From contig BA000048.1 of NCBI GenBank assembly GCA_000270325.1, positions 36,233 through 100,232 on the forward strand: a stretch of 64,000 nt of DNA. The letters run 5' to 3'. This DNA comes from Candidatus Caldarchaeum subterraneum. Its GTDB lineage: Archaea > Thermoproteota > Nitrososphaeria_A > Caldarchaeales > Caldarchaeaceae. Below are positions 15,020 to 23,633 of this stretch, piece by piece (the first letter of the stretch is position 1; each line of letters starts with the position of its first letter). A program made the position numbers and the translations under genes. Under the pieces are notes generated by a model. It made no database searches, had not been told where the DNA came from, and was given only the letters and a program-made list of their open reading frames with translations.

Positions 15020-15700
15020 AGCACCGTCAACCAGGTATTACACCTCCTTCTCCAATTACGTTCAGTATTAAGTTGTGTATCAGAGCTATTGCCCTTACTA
15101 ACTCCTCTATGCTCTTCAACGCCTTAGCGTTCACGTTGTTGTAGAACCTCTTTGTACTGTCTTTCATTTCCCTGAACCACCTCTCTATCCTGTTTCAATG
15201 CCCATGGATACCAAGGACCTCTATCGACTACTATCAAAGGTCTGTTCTCGCATGACTTAAGTAGCATCTTAAGGAATATCAAAGCGTTCAGAAGTGATCT
15301 GCCTCTAGAAGCATAGACTGCTATTATCTCCCCCGAGTCCACGTCTACAGCTGACCACATGAAGAATCTATGTCCTTTAAAGTTGATCACGGTCTCATCC
15401 ACGGCCACGATCCTCCTGAACTTCCTTGAAGGACTGAACAGCATCGAAACCCTATGGACCCATTCCCTGACGCTCTCCCTAGATGCGCTGATCAATTCGT
15501 ACCTCTCAGAAATGTCCCTCAAGCTTAGACCTGCGAGATAGAGGATTACAGCATATGCCTTCTCCAATGGAGAACGGTTGTGGAACCTGAACAGGGAAGA
15601 GATCTTATCCGCCAGGTAATCGAATACGTGCACAAAGGATTGAGGACGAGCATGGCCATAGGCCCTTCTTAGAAAGACTTAAGTAAAAGTTGACAGTACC
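15020..15700. mobile_element. Degenerate IS6-like insertion sequence
   Basis: The transposase pseudogene is bracketed by an imperfect inverted repeat: GCACCGTCAAC at 15021-15031, and GTTGACAGTAC at 15689-15699, whose complement is GTACTGTCAAC (9 of 11 matching). The transposase stop lies inside the left repeat, as in compact archaeal elements. The span of ~680 bp is close to the 700-750 bp expected once the internal deletion is counted. Target-site duplication was not identified. The preceding ~280 bp (14744-15019) hold AT-rich sequence without a convincing gene. Confidence 0.55.
15027..15633 (-). pseudogene. IS6-like DDE transposase with internal deletion/frameshift
   Basis: The first frame (from 15633) has a helix-turn-helix region (LAGLSLRDISERYE) and the DDE-domain strands VAVDETVINFKG, WSAVDVDSGEIIAVYASRG and IVVDRGPWYPWALKQ. 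Right after ALKQ the frame is broken. The next frame continues with DRIERWFREMKDSTKRFYNN and ends VIGEGGVIPG at 15027. About 15-20 codons normally found between the tryptophan-rich motif and the catalytic Glu region (xxERWFR) are missing, so the element should be inactive. Confidence 0.8.
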
Positions 15701-16111
15701 GATAAGACTACCCCAAAACCTCATATAGGTAAAGGGGAAGGAGGTTTTCACTTGGTTGAGAGTGCTACTGGTGATGCGGCATAATTTACAGCACCTGCTC
15801 AGTTCTTGAGACTAGAATCTGGCTTCGCTTAAGTGCTTCAGGGCTTCGATGGTGTTTTCCGATGAATTGTGAGTGCTATGAACTACGATTATTCCCAGTT
15901 CTCAAGGACACTTCATACTCGAGGAAGATAGTGGGGAGTTCATCAAAAGGGAAAAGGGAAATTGATTAAAATAAAGACAGCCCCCAAAGCGTTCATTACA
16001 GTTTACAACTAAACGAGGCATAAACTCTAGAAACGGAAGTATTAGCGGAGGAAATGGACAAAGTATGGGGGGATCAGGCCCAAGGCACAGAAGAATTATA
16101 TATCAAGATTG
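15701..16111. other. ~410-bp spacer, no gene recognised
   Basis: AT-rich spacer between the IS remnant and the PD-(D/E)XK gene. Only short frames interrupted by stops are present on both strands. A TATA box (TTATATAT, 16096-16103) near its right end probably serves the next gene: initiation ~25 nt downstream would fall at about 16127, where an in-frame ATG lies. Confidence 0.4.
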
Positions 16112-17161
16112 ATGCGGTATAGTGACATGGTAATTGTAGTTAGGAACGGCAGGCGAATGCATACTAGATTTAAAACATTTAGAAACGAGGAAGAGCTTAG
16201 AGATATCCTAGTATCAAACATTGATGCCATTCCCGTATCAGAAATAAACGAAGAAGATGAAAGTATAGTGGCTTGGTGTAAAGAATTTCCCGTGGAAGGG
16301 GTTGGCTCTATCGATATAGTTGCAGTAGGAGATGGAGGGGGAATTTACCTAATCGAGACAAAGCTTTCCAGAAATTTTAATAGACGCGAAGTAATAGGGC
16401 AAGTACTCGATTATGCTGCTGGCATGTGGAAGTCTTTCGCCCGCAACGGAAAGGTATTTTTAGAAATGTTAAAGGATAGAAACGGGGCCGATATACCTCA
16501 GGAGGATGGTGAGTTTCTTAGGAAGGTGGATGAAAATTTAACTGAGGCGAATTTTAACATATTGATAGCTATGGACGGAGTGGATGAACAGACTAAAACA
16601 TTAATTAACTTCCTAAATCAATTCACTGATCTTAAATTCATAGCGCTGGAGCTAGAACGCTATGCAACCGAAGGCGAAGAACAGGAAATTATAGTCCCAA
16701 GACTGCATGGGGAAGAGGTTACGAAAATACCGCGTGCTCAATACAGACCGAATTGGCCACTAGAGAAAGTTGAAAACGAGATACAGAAAATTTCCGACGA
16801 AAAACTGAAGAATAGATTAAGCCGTATATTAGAGTTTGCAAAGCGAAGGAATATTTTCTACCAATTAAAAAACAGACACTCTCCAGCGTTTGGAATAGCA
16901 TACAGAGGAAAATTAATCTTGTCCATCGGTACAGACGGAGGTTTGTTTGCTTATATTGGGCAAAATGAAATAAAGAAGTATCCATCTGTGGATGCTTGGA
17001 AAGGTTTTGTCCAATCATTAAAGGATTTTGGATTCTACCCTCCTGACTTCAATTCTGAAACTCAGAGGGATGGAAGGGGCTCTCAAAGAAAGCTTAACGA
17101 CCTTTCAGATGATGAATTTGAGAGGTTTCTAAAGTTTTTAGACGAATTTTTTAAAAACTGA
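16112..17161 (+). CDS. PD-(D/E)XK nuclease-like protein of unknown role
   Basis: A ~349-residue protein. Residues ~70-120 carry a restriction-endonuclease-like core: VGSIDIVAVGD (Asp), IYLIETKLSRN (E-x-K) and a following helix with GQVLDYAAGMW. This layout is seen in NucS/DUF91-like and DUF4268-like proteins. The C-terminal half has a strand-rich part (FGIAYRGKLILSI) and a charged tail ending DDEFERFLKFLDEF. The start is uncertain: TTG 16109, ATG 16112, or ATG 16127, which would be leaderless given the TATA box at 16096. It lies alone in an accessory zone between decayed elements, so it could be a solitary defence or repair nuclease. Confidence 0.7.
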   Translation: MRYSDMVIVVRNGRRMHTRFKTFRNEEELRDILVSNIDAIPVSEINEEDESIVAWCKEFPVEGVGSIDIVAVGDGGGIYLIETKLSRNFNRREVIGQVLDYAAGMWKSFARNGKVFLEMLKDRNGADIPQEDGEFLRKVDENLTEANFNILIAMDGVDEQTKTLINFLNQFTDLKFIALELERYATEGEEQEIIVPRLHGEEVTKIPRAQYRPNWPLEKVENEIQKISDEKLKNRLSRILEFAKRRNIFYQLKNRHSPAFGIAYRGKLILSIGTDGGLFAYIGQNEIKKYPSVDAWKGFVQSLKDFGFYPPDFNSETQRDGRGSQRKLNDLSDDEFERFLKFLDEFFKN

Positions 17162-17219
17162 GAATCGATGTCCTGGATCCATTGTTATGAAATGATGTTC
17201 TGCGGTTAAACACCTGCTT

Positions 17220-17554
17220 TCACGATCTAATCTCGCGCTTTTTACTAAGTTCCTTTTTCATGCCTGATTTAAGGGGATTGTGTATGATTGCCCTCTGGAT
17301 TTTCATTTTTTCTGGTCTGCAAGCAGGACCTAGTCACCAAGACGTTTCGATACGTTCTCGAGGACCTTTCTGTGCTAATTCGCACGTTCTCCTCCGCAGG
17401 CGTGCTCTCGACGAGCGCAACCTTGTCGTTTTGATGCAGGCTAAATCCACACCTTGCTCTTGGTTACCATTATCACAAGCCAGCAGTCCATCTCGAAGTA
17501 GTCCCTGACATGATACTCGAACCTCCTGCCCCTCCGGTAGCTCATCTGGTTCAT
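17220..17554 (-). pseudogene. Relic of a Holliday junction resolvase (Hjc-like)
   Basis: Minus-strand pieces in successive frames reassemble an archaeal Hjc-like protein. The N-terminus MSYRRGRRFEYHVRDYFE is intact in one frame. After frame changes the segments VDLACIK, KVALVES (Hjc: VExK active-site strand), RPEKMKIQRAIIHNPL and a basic tail follow, ending at 17220. At least two frameshifts and a stop interrupt it, and the catalytic ExK strand reads VES. The pieces occur in the right order over the right length (~110 residues), so decay of a real gene is more likely than chance. Confidence 0.5.
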
Positions 17555-17939
17555 GATAGCCTTCAAGACATTTATTGATCGCGGACCCGTGGTAACCGGA
17601 TGTATCTGGGAGGTCCAGAGCCAGGAGGACCTGATATTCTCGAGCGGGAAGCTGGGCGTCGCAGGCTCTAAATCCGAGGAGGAGGCTTGCGAGAACGTCA
17701 GGAAGGTCTACTAGGAGATCAGGGGACTTCTACATCTGCGCGGAGCTGGGGTTAACATTTCCAGCGACCCATGCTCACAAAGGAATGTTTGGAACAATAG
17801 TCGCGGAGAGCTAGACATCGCCTACCGCATAAGATACTGTCAGGACAGCGCACAGAGTTACTATGAATACCGCTGGAAACAGGGTTGCGAGTATGTGAAG
17901 ATAATGGGATTCCAAAGATACTGTAAGGTCATGAGCTAA
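17553..17939 (+). pseudogene. Relic with a TATA-binding-protein-like segment
   Basis: Starting head-to-head with the Hjc relic, this frame contains EDLIFSSGKLGVAGSKSEEE followed by ACENVRKVY. It closely resembles one repeat of archaeal TBP (LIFSSGKLVVTGAKSxEEA...AVxKV). An in-frame TAG follows VY, then EIRGLL. The rest of the frame to 17939 no longer resembles TBP. The N-terminal part of the repeat is also absent. It is read as a decayed and truncated TBP paralogue; the match rests on one ~35-residue block. Confidence 0.45.
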
Positions 17940-18321
17940 GTTGGCCGAAGACAGGCCTGTAACAGAGGATGAGCCTCACATAGCTCGAGGGTCTGTTCAC
18001 AAAATACAGTACCGCATAAAGGCTCATATAGATGAGAAATCCGGTGAGCCATGCCACAGGTGGAAACGCCATCAACTCTCCCATGTGGGGGCTACCCTCC
18101 CTTAATATTCCGGATGAGGTCAGGTGGAGGGAGTAAAGGAACGCTAGAGTGTTTGACGATATGCCAACCAACGCGAGGAGAAGGTAGCTCAGTTCGAAGA
18201 AATCCTGCCATCTTTTCTCTGATTTGCCGTGTGGTGGCATCATATGCCACTTAGATCCCGTTTTAGAGATTAATAGTCTTAAATAGGGTAGGAGGATGTG
18301 GTTGTATCTTTTAGCATCCAC
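17929..18321 (-). CDS. Hypothetical membrane protein
   Basis: A 130-residue frame with three hydrophobic stretches (FFELSYLLLALVGISSNTLAFLYSL, VAWLTGFLIYMSLYAVLYF and VRLILCY). The start is unsure. MDAKRYN at 18321 falls inside the end of the adjacent homing-endonuclease relic, so an internal ATG (MMPPHGKSEKRW, ~18243) is plausible. No family is recognised. Sitting among pseudogenes it may itself be a fragment. Confidence 0.4.
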   Translation of the reverse strand: MDAKRYNHILLPYLRLLISKTGSKWHMMPPHGKSEKRWQDFFELSYLLLALVGISSNTLAFLYSLHLTSSGILREGSPHMGELMAFPPVAWLTGFLIYMSLYAVLYFVNRPSSYVRLILCYRPVFGQLSS

Positions 18322-18840
18322 GTCCTCGTAAGTCGTTTTTGCTTTAGCCGTATGTTGAATCCGACATGTATGAAGTCAGATTGCAGTAGCGACGGACAAC
18401 AAGTCTATGAACGTCCTTTCTAAGCACGTGCATTTTCCCTGTAATCCTGCTGAAGAAAGGTGTCCCTTTCCTCCGACATAAATGCGGCCCTGTCGTTTCT
18501 ACGAACAAGCTTCATAAAAATAAATTAATCTAAGATCGGTACCAGTGCAGCCAACTCCTCCATCTTTGGGCACATGCCCTTCGCTGTCGAGGAATCCTTT
18601 GAGGAAGCTTCGTTTGCAGTCTTCGCAATATTCGATGAATTTGCGTATCTTGTTTATGTCGATGGGTTTTTGGAGGAGTCCGCTGAGGACTTACGCTTAC
18701 GTAGTGTTTGCCGCGGGCTGTTGGTTTTGTTTGGGCGGTTCTCTTCGTAGTACGTGGACGATGCATCTGGCGAATTCTTCAATGATCTCTATGTCTTTTG
18801 CCTCTCTAATTCGGTTTTTGTCCCCTCTTGTGTCCTAGCC
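18310..18840 (-). pseudogene. Decayed LAGLIDADG homing endonuclease
   Basis: Segments in shifting minus-strand frames match archaeal intron-type LAGLIDADG endonucleases in order. They are RIREAKDIEIIEEFARCIVH; then RGKHYVSVSS, LLQKPIDINKIRKFIEYC and CKRSFLKGFLDSEGHV (the second LAGLIDADG motif); then GGVGCTGTDLRLI; and finally FIHVGFNIRLKQKRLTRTW. Several frameshifts and stops make it non-functional. It is not inside an rRNA or tRNA intron now, so it is a stranded relic. Confidence 0.6.
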
Positions 18841-18958
18841 TTTTAGGAAGCCGCGAATCATCTTCAATGCTCCCACCGCTTTTGGCCTTTAAAAGCCGAG
18901 ACTCAGCTATTGCTGGTATGGATGATGCTGGGCTGTTCTCCGCGGTGATCACATTAGG

Positions 18959-19315
18959 TTATTCTTCTATGATGACCTTGACGCCGAGATTTTCCAATCT
19001 CTTAAAACCCTTGTCTAAAGTTAATAGTGGTATGCCGCTGGCTTTTGCGGATGCGGCTAGTAGGAGGTCTGCGTCGTTCATTAGTTGACCTTTCTCCTTT
19101 AACCTGTCGTAGAGTTTGCAGTATTCTAAAATGATGTCATTAGTTATTTCAACAACGGTAAATCCTTCCTCAATTGTTTTCTTCAGTTTACCCCGCTTGG
19201 CTTCAGGTATCCCCCTCAACATCTCTATTAGTGTTATTATGCTTATCTTTCCATCCACGGGTTTTTTCTCTTTTAACTTTTTTATGAGAACGCTTGTATC
19301 TATCAGCTGCATCAT
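18959..19315 (-). CDS. vapC: VapC family PIN toxin
   Basis: A 118-residue PIN-domain RNase toxin. Acidic residues are in the expected places: LIDTSVLIKKL at the N-terminus, SIITLIEML (Glu), NDADLLLAASAKA (Asp) and LLTLDKGFKRL (Asp). Its start overlaps the stop of the vapB gene by 4 nt, the usual antitoxin-toxin coupling. All acidic positions are present, so it should be active. RNA target unknown. Confidence 0.9.
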   Translation of the reverse strand: MMQLIDTSVLIKKLKEKKPVDGKISIITLIEMLRGIPEAKRGKLKKTIEEGFTVVEITNDIILEYCKLYDRLKEKGQLMNDADLLLAASAKASGIPLLTLDKGFKRLENLGVKVIIEE

Positions 19316-19539
19316 CGGAGTTTAAACTCCCTTCTAAACCTTCTAGATTCTTCGAGAATGTTGTTCAATTCTTTCTCAGAGAGAAGCTTGGCGAGATTTT
19401 CCAACGCCCTCTTTTTCCTTGTCTCCGTGGCCTCCTTGTATAATTCTAGTAGGTATTCTCCCCACTCACGGCTTCCTTTATCCTTCTCCAAGGTTTTCTT
19501 CACATCATTGGGGACCGATATCGTTGAATAATTACGCAA
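19312..19539 (-). CDS. vapB: VapB-type antitoxin
   Basis: A 75-residue protein directly upstream of vapC. The N-terminus TISVPNDVKKTLEKDKG fits a short DNA-binding (ribbon-helix-helix or AbrB-like) segment. The remainder is a charged helix (ALENLAKLLSEKELNNILEESRRFR) of the kind that wraps a PIN toxin. Such antitoxins usually repress their own promoter together with the toxin. The call depends mainly on size, coupling and partner. Confidence 0.8.
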   Translation of the reverse strand: MRNYSTISVPNDVKKTLEKDKGSREWGEYLLELYKEATETRKKRALENLAKLLSEKELNNILEESRRFRREFKLR

Positions 19540-19622
19540 TTATGTCACCTAATGCTGATAAAGCCTCGTCAGCTAATAAACTTTTCAACATTAGGTTCCC
19601 GCGGCTTGTTTGGAAAGAGAGT

Positions 19623-20225
19623 TTATGGGACGTGTCCGAGGGGGGCCTTTTGGTCGAAGATTTCTGCGCATGAGTTGCAGCATAGATAGTATTCGCGTCC
19701 CTCTATTGTCCTCTTTATTGGGCGGCCTTCTATTTCTTTGCCGCATATTGTGCAGAAGACTCTTATGCCTGCTCCGGGCTTTAGCCTTGGCCCGGGCTCG
19801 TCTTTGATGGTGTTTGTGACGATGTTTGTTCTTATTCCCTGTATGCCGTTGAGGGTTGAGAGTTTGTTGGCTATGAAGTCGTCCAGCTCAGCGTAGCTCT
19901 GGACTGAAAGCCTCACAATTAGGTCGTGCTCTCCAACGGTGCGGTAGAGTCCCACCACTTCCTCGATGTTTTTCAACTGCTCCACAACATTCCCGATGTC
20001 GGCTGGTTTGGCGCTTATACCGATGAAGATGTCATAGCCCGTTACGCGTTTAGGGTTCAGCAGTATGGTGAAACGCTGTATCACACCTTCTTTCACAAGC
20101 CTGTTAACCCTCTGCCTCGCCGTTGGGACGCTGACCCTCGCCTTACGCGCAAGCTTAGAGAGAGGTATTCTGCCATCCTCCTGAAGTATGGAGAGTATTC
20201 GGTAGTCTATTTGGTCCAGCTCCAA
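19623..20225 (-). CDS. Lrp/AsnC regulator with C-terminal TRASH metal-sensing domain
   Basis: A 200-residue regulator. Residues 1-60 are an Lrp-type helix-turn-helix (LDQIDYRILSILQEDGRIPL, SVPTARQRVNRL). Residues ~65-140 are the RAM-like ligand domain (ISAKPADIGNVVEQL, TVGEHDLIVRL). Residues ~158-200 form a TRASH zinc/copper-binding domain (FCTICGKEIEG...EYYLCCNSCAEIF). The same architecture occurs in archaeal copper regulators such as CopR/CopT beside CopA. Here it lies at the distal end of the copA operon, 39 bp after a small membrane gene. It is therefore predicted to sense copper and control this operon. Confidence 0.88.
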   Translation of the reverse strand: MELDQIDYRILSILQEDGRIPLSKLARKARVSVPTARQRVNRLVKEGVIQRFTILLNPKRVTGYDIFIGISAKPADIGNVVEQLKNIEEVVGLYRTVGEHDLIVRLSVQSYAELDDFIANKLSTLNGIQGIRTNIVTNTIKDEPGPRLKPGAGIRVFCTICGKEIEGRPIKRTIEGREYYLCCNSCAEIFDQKAPLGHVP

Positions 20226-20264
20226 GGTGTCTATCTATTCACAGTCATGCCGTATATAGTTTGT

Positions 20265-20486
20265 CTATCCGCCCAGCCTCGGCCTAAGACGCGGCAGTAG
20301 GAGGGGCAGGGAGACGATGAACGAGATGGTGAAGAACCATACTGAGCCTATTGTTATGTCCAACGAAGTGTATCTACCGATGAGTGTGGCAGCCGCTATG
20401 AATAGGGCTGTTATCGCCGTCGCGAAGGATAGACAAATGCTGAGCGTGAGTAGGCTTCGATAAGGTTTCCCCATCGTTTTTCTCAC
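20265..20486 (-). CDS. Small membrane protein of the copper operon
   Basis: A 73-residue protein with two hydrophobic helices ([24 protein letters not shown] and [17 protein letters not shown]). Its listed start overlaps the copA stop by 4 nt; an internal ATG (MGKPYRS, 20474) is also possible. No metal-binding Cys/His/Met cluster is seen. Position between copA and the TRASH regulator suggests an accessory copper-export role, but the function is unknown. Confidence 0.7.
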   Translation of the reverse strand: MRKTMGKPYRSLLTLSICLSFATAITALFIAAATLIGRYTSLDITIGSVWFFTISFIVSLPLLLPRLRPRLGG

Positions 20487-23020
20487 CTCATCTTGGGCTT
20501 AACCCTTGCGAGCGTCAGACTGTTGAGGGTGACTGAGACGCTGCTCAGAGCCATCAGTAGCGCAGCCAGCTCTGGGCTCATTATGAAGCCTGTCGCCGGG
20601 TATAGGGCGCCTGCCGCAATCGGGATGGCTGCTGCGTTGTATCCAAACGCCCATAGAAGGTTCTGCTTAATCTTCTGCATGGTTTTCTTGCTCAGATGAA
20701 TCGCGTTGACGACGTCGCGGAGGTCGTCTTTAACGAGGACTATTTTGCCCGCCTCCATCGCTATGTCCGTGCCGCTTCCCAACGCTATTCCAACGTCTGC
20801 CTGTGTGAGCGCTGGTGCGTCGTTTATCCCATCTCCCACGAAGCCGACCCTCTTACCCTCTTGCTGAAGCTTCTTCACCTCCTCGGCCTTTTCGCCCGGA
20901 AGCACCTCGGCCAGGACACGTGTTATCCCCAGCTGCCTCGCTATTGCTTGCGCGGTCCGCGTGTTGTCTCCTGTCAGCATGGCAACCTCGACACCCATGT
21001 CCTGGAGAGCCTTCACAGCTTCCGCCGAATGCTCCTTCAAAGTGTCGGCAACGGCCACAAGCCCGAGAGGGGCCCCGTCAAAGGCCATTATCATCACAGT
21101 CTTACCTTCATCCTCCAACATGCGTATCCTCTCCTCCAGCTCCGCCACATCCACACCATAACTCTCCATAAGCTTCCTATTCCCCAGCAGTATCGTTTTC
21201 CCGCCATACGTTGCGCGCACGCCGTGTCCGGGGATTGCCTCAAAGTCCTCCGGCTCAGGTATCTCGAGCCCAAGCTCCTTGGCTTGCTCCACTATGGCCT
21301 GTGCCAGCGGATGCTCTGAACGTTTCTCGGCTATGGCCGCTATGAGTAGCAGGTCCCGCTCGTCCTCGATTGGCCGCGGGTTGGCCAGCATCTTGACTGC
21401 GGGCTTCAGTAACACTAGGTCGGTTACAGAGGGCTTGCCCCTTGTAAGCGTCCCAGTCTTGTCAAAGACTATGACGTCGAGCTTGTGGCATATCTCCAAA
21501 GCCGCTCCGTCGCGTATGAGTATCCCGTTTTCCGCCGCTTTTCCCGTGCCAACCATCACAGCTGCTGGTGTGGCGATGCCTACGGCGCATGGACAGGCGA
21601 TGACAAGTATTGAGATGGCTATTATGAGGGCGAATATTCCCGCTGTTGTGTCGGGTGCTACGATTCTCCAAAACCCTGCCCACATCTCGCCGCCGCGTGG
21701 AACAAAGTAGAGCTGATATCCTGCGAAAAACCAGAACGCGAACGCCAGCATGGAGATTATGAGTGATGCTGTTACGAAGTGGCCGGCTACCCAGTCAGCC
21801 AGCCTCTGTATCGGGAGCTTCGTCTGCTGAGCCTGCTCCACCAACTTAACTATCTGCGCCAGCGCCGTGTCTTTCCCAACCCTCGTCGCTCTAACCTTCA
21901 GGAACCCTGTCTTATTCACTGTGGCGCCTATAACCTCATCTCCAACCTTCTTATCAACAGGAATACTCTCTCCAGTAATCATGGACTGGTCGACGGACGA
22001 GTAGCCCTCTACAACCACACCATCCACTGGAATTTTCTCCCCTGGCCTCACGAGGACAACATCACCTATCTGAACATCGTCTGCAGGTATCTCCATCTCC
22101 TCGCCGTCTCTAATCACACGCGCGGTCAACGGCTTCAGCTCCATCAATCTTCTAACGGCCTCAGATGTTCTCCCTCTCGTAATTGTCTCCATCAGCCTGC
22201 CCAACACTATGAAGGCTACAAGAAGCGCCGCAGCCTTGAACCATGTTGGAAAGCCGGGGGCGAGTGGATAGAAGGCGTGAACGGAGCTGAAGATGTATGC
22301 GGAGCCTATTCCAACTGCGTAGAGAAGGTTCATGTCAGCTGCACCGTGCATGAGGCTGCGGGCTGACCTGATGAAGAACTGTCTCGCGGGCCCAAAAACA
22401 GCTATCGACGTAAGTATGAAGAGGAACAGCGGGCTCCCGAGAAACTCCGGCAAAGAAACATATTGGATAAGGTGTTTCCTAAACTCTCCCAACACCACAA
22501 GCGCGGCTATCGGCGCCGCTATCCCGAGGTTAATCATCTGACTACGTATCTCACGCCGCCGCTCCTGCTTCTCACGCTCCATCGCCGTCTCCGCAGAAAC
22601 CTCCTCCCCCGCATCATAGCCAACGCCTCTCACAGCCTTTATGAGAGACTGCTTACTTGTCTCAGGTAACACGTTTACGACAGCCCTACCCGTCATCAAA
22701 TTAACCGAAACATCTACAACACCCTCAACCTCCTTCAAAGCATTCTCAACACTCTGAACACATGAAGCACAATGCATCCCACGTACGCCCAGCGTTATTT
22801 GGTCCTTGAGAACCCTGTACCCTATCTCCTTGATAGCCCTCTCCATTTCGGCGAGGCTCACACGCGTCGGGTCATACTCAACCAACGCACGCGAAGAAGC
22901 GAAGTTGACGCTCGCATTGTATACGCCGTCGAGACTTTTGAGCATGCTCTCTACGCTCTGTGCACACGACGCGCAGTGCATGCCACCAATCTGGAGAACA
23001 ACCCGACGACGCTGAGCCAA
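20483..23020 (-). CDS. copA: Copper-translocating P1B-type ATPase CopA
   Basis: An 845-residue heavy-metal P-type ATPase that exports Cu+ across the membrane. Two N-terminal HMA domains each carry GMHCASC (residues ~13-20 and ~80-86). Eight membrane helices, the metal-site motif [12 protein letters not shown], the actuator loop [11 protein letters not shown], the phosphorylation site [13 protein letters not shown], the ATP-site HP motif (SEHPLAQAI) and [16 protein letters not shown] are all intact. It is the second gene of the operon, 44 nt after a YHS-domain gene, with a TRASH regulator downstream. The CPC motif and tandem GMxCxxC domains favour copper over zinc/cadmium. Confidence 0.96.
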   Translation of the reverse strand: MAQRRRVVLQIGGMHCASCAQSVESMLKSLDGVYNASVNFASSRALVEYDPTRVSLAEMERAIKEIGYRVLKDQITLGVRGMHCASCVQSVENALKEVEGVVDVSVNLMTGRAVVNVLPETSKQSLIKAVRGVGYDAGEEVSAETAMEREKQERRREIRSQMINLGIAAPIAALVVLGEFRKHLIQYVSLPEFLGSPLFLFILTSIAVFGPARQFFIRSARSLMHGAADMNLLYAVGIGSAYIFSSVHAFYPLAPGFPTWFKAAALLVAFIVLGRLMETITRGRTSEAVRRLMELKPLTARVIRDGEEMEIPADDVQIGDVVLVRPGEKIPVDGVVVEGYSSVDQSMITGESIPVDKKVGDEVIGATVNKTGFLKVRATRVGKDTALAQIVKLVEQAQQTKLPIQRLADWVAGHFVTASLIISMLAFAFWFFAGYQLYFVPRGGEMWAGFWRIVAPDTTAGIFALIIAISILVIACPCAVGIATPAAVMVGTGKAAENGILIRDGAALEICHKLDVIVFDKTGTLTRGKPSVTDLVLLKPAVKMLANPRPIEDERDLLLIAAIAEKRSEHPLAQAIVEQAKELGLEIPEPEDFEAIPGHGVRATYGGKTILLGNRKLMESYGVDVAELEERIRMLEDEGKTVMIMAFDGAPLGLVAVADTLKEHSAEAVKALQDMGVEVAMLTGDNTRTAQAIARQLGITRVLAEVLPGEKAEEVKKLQQEGKRVGFVGDGINDAPALTQADVGIALGSGTDIAMEAGKIVLVKDDLRDVVNAIHLSKKTMQKIKQNLLWAFGYNAAAIPIAAGALYPATGFIMSPELAALLMALSSVSVTLNSLTLARVKPKMR

Positions 23021-23064
23021 TGACCACCACCCGCAACAACAAAAAAATAGGGGATGAAGCGTCT

Positions 23065-23232
23065 TCAGTGGCTGTGCGGCTCCTTGATGTATTTGTGGGG
23101 GTTTTTCTCAAACGCTTTCTTACATCCTTCTGCGCAGAAGTAGAAGACCTTCCCACCGTGCTCCGACTTGTACCTAGCGGTCGCGGGGTCCACCTCCATG
23201 CCGCAAACAGGGTCTACAACTTTCCCAGCCAT
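23065..23232 (-). CDS. Small YHS/TRASH-like metal-binding protein (CopM/CopZ-type)
   Basis: A 55-residue protein with [10 protein letters not shown] at residues 7-16, [14 protein letters not shown] in the middle and a His-rich end (EPHSH). This is the YHS domain, a small metal-binding fold that supplies three cysteines. As first gene of the operon, just upstream of copA, it probably serves as copper chaperone or scavenger. Its ATG is 23232-23230. A TATA box lies ~30-35 bp upstream. Confidence 0.85.
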   Translation of the reverse strand: MAGKVVDPVCGMEVDPATARYKSEHGGKVFYFCAEGCKKAFEKNPHKYIKEPHSH

Positions 23233-23261
23233 GTTACATCAACCAATGGAGTTCTTTGCCG

Positions 23262-23272
23262 AAATTATAACA
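23262..23272 (-). promoter_or_regulatory. TATA box of the copper operon
   Basis: On the minus strand GTTATAATTTC lies 30-40 bp before the ATG of the YHS gene, a fitting distance for an archaeal promoter with a short leader. Confidence 0.45.
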
Positions 23273-23633
23273 TTCCCATACATAGAAGGAAACAAGATGA
23301 ACAGTAGTTTTCCGAAAGAGATAACGCTGAACAGAATGACAGCAAACATTAGGAAATCCGTGGGCCTGCACTTTATAAGCCAGAAACTCGAAAAACCCAA
23401 CCCCTATATACCTTCGAAAAAGGCAACTGCCCTCCCGCGACCTTAGAGCCGATGTTGAAACTTGTTTCCATCTTCTGACGAACGCAAGCCTGTTAGTGGG
23501 CTAAAATTCATGTCTTAGGGAATTGATAAAAGCTGCATGTGACGGTTTAGCGTCGTACATATGTCGGGTAAACCCTTATTTACTACCTCTGATTGGGGTA
23601 GGGGGTAAGGGTAAACAGTAAAGGTAAACCAAA
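23273..23633. other. ~360-bp spacer with no gene recognised
   Basis: AT-rich spacer between the copper operon and the second vapB-like gene. Only short frames with no family resemblance are present. It should contain the upstream elements of the copper promoter (minus) and the promoter of the antitoxin gene (plus). Confidence 0.4.

Noticed and set aside
17260-17508. 82-codon plus-strand frame
   Set aside because: The minus strand here holds ordered Hjc-like fragments, which explain the sequence better.
18530-18766. 78-residue Arg/Pro-rich minus-strand frame
   Set aside because: It is an out-of-frame reading of the LAGLIDADG relic, whose motifs appear in neighbouring frames.
20696-21319. 207-codon plus-strand frame inside copA
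   Set aside because: Antisense shadow of the CopA ATP-binding domain; composition rich in Cys/His/Arg without a fold-like pattern.
23440-23480. GTTGAAAC stretch resembling the end of archaeal CRISPR repeats
   Set aside because: It occurs once; no regularly spaced copies are visible nearby and no cas genes are in the window.
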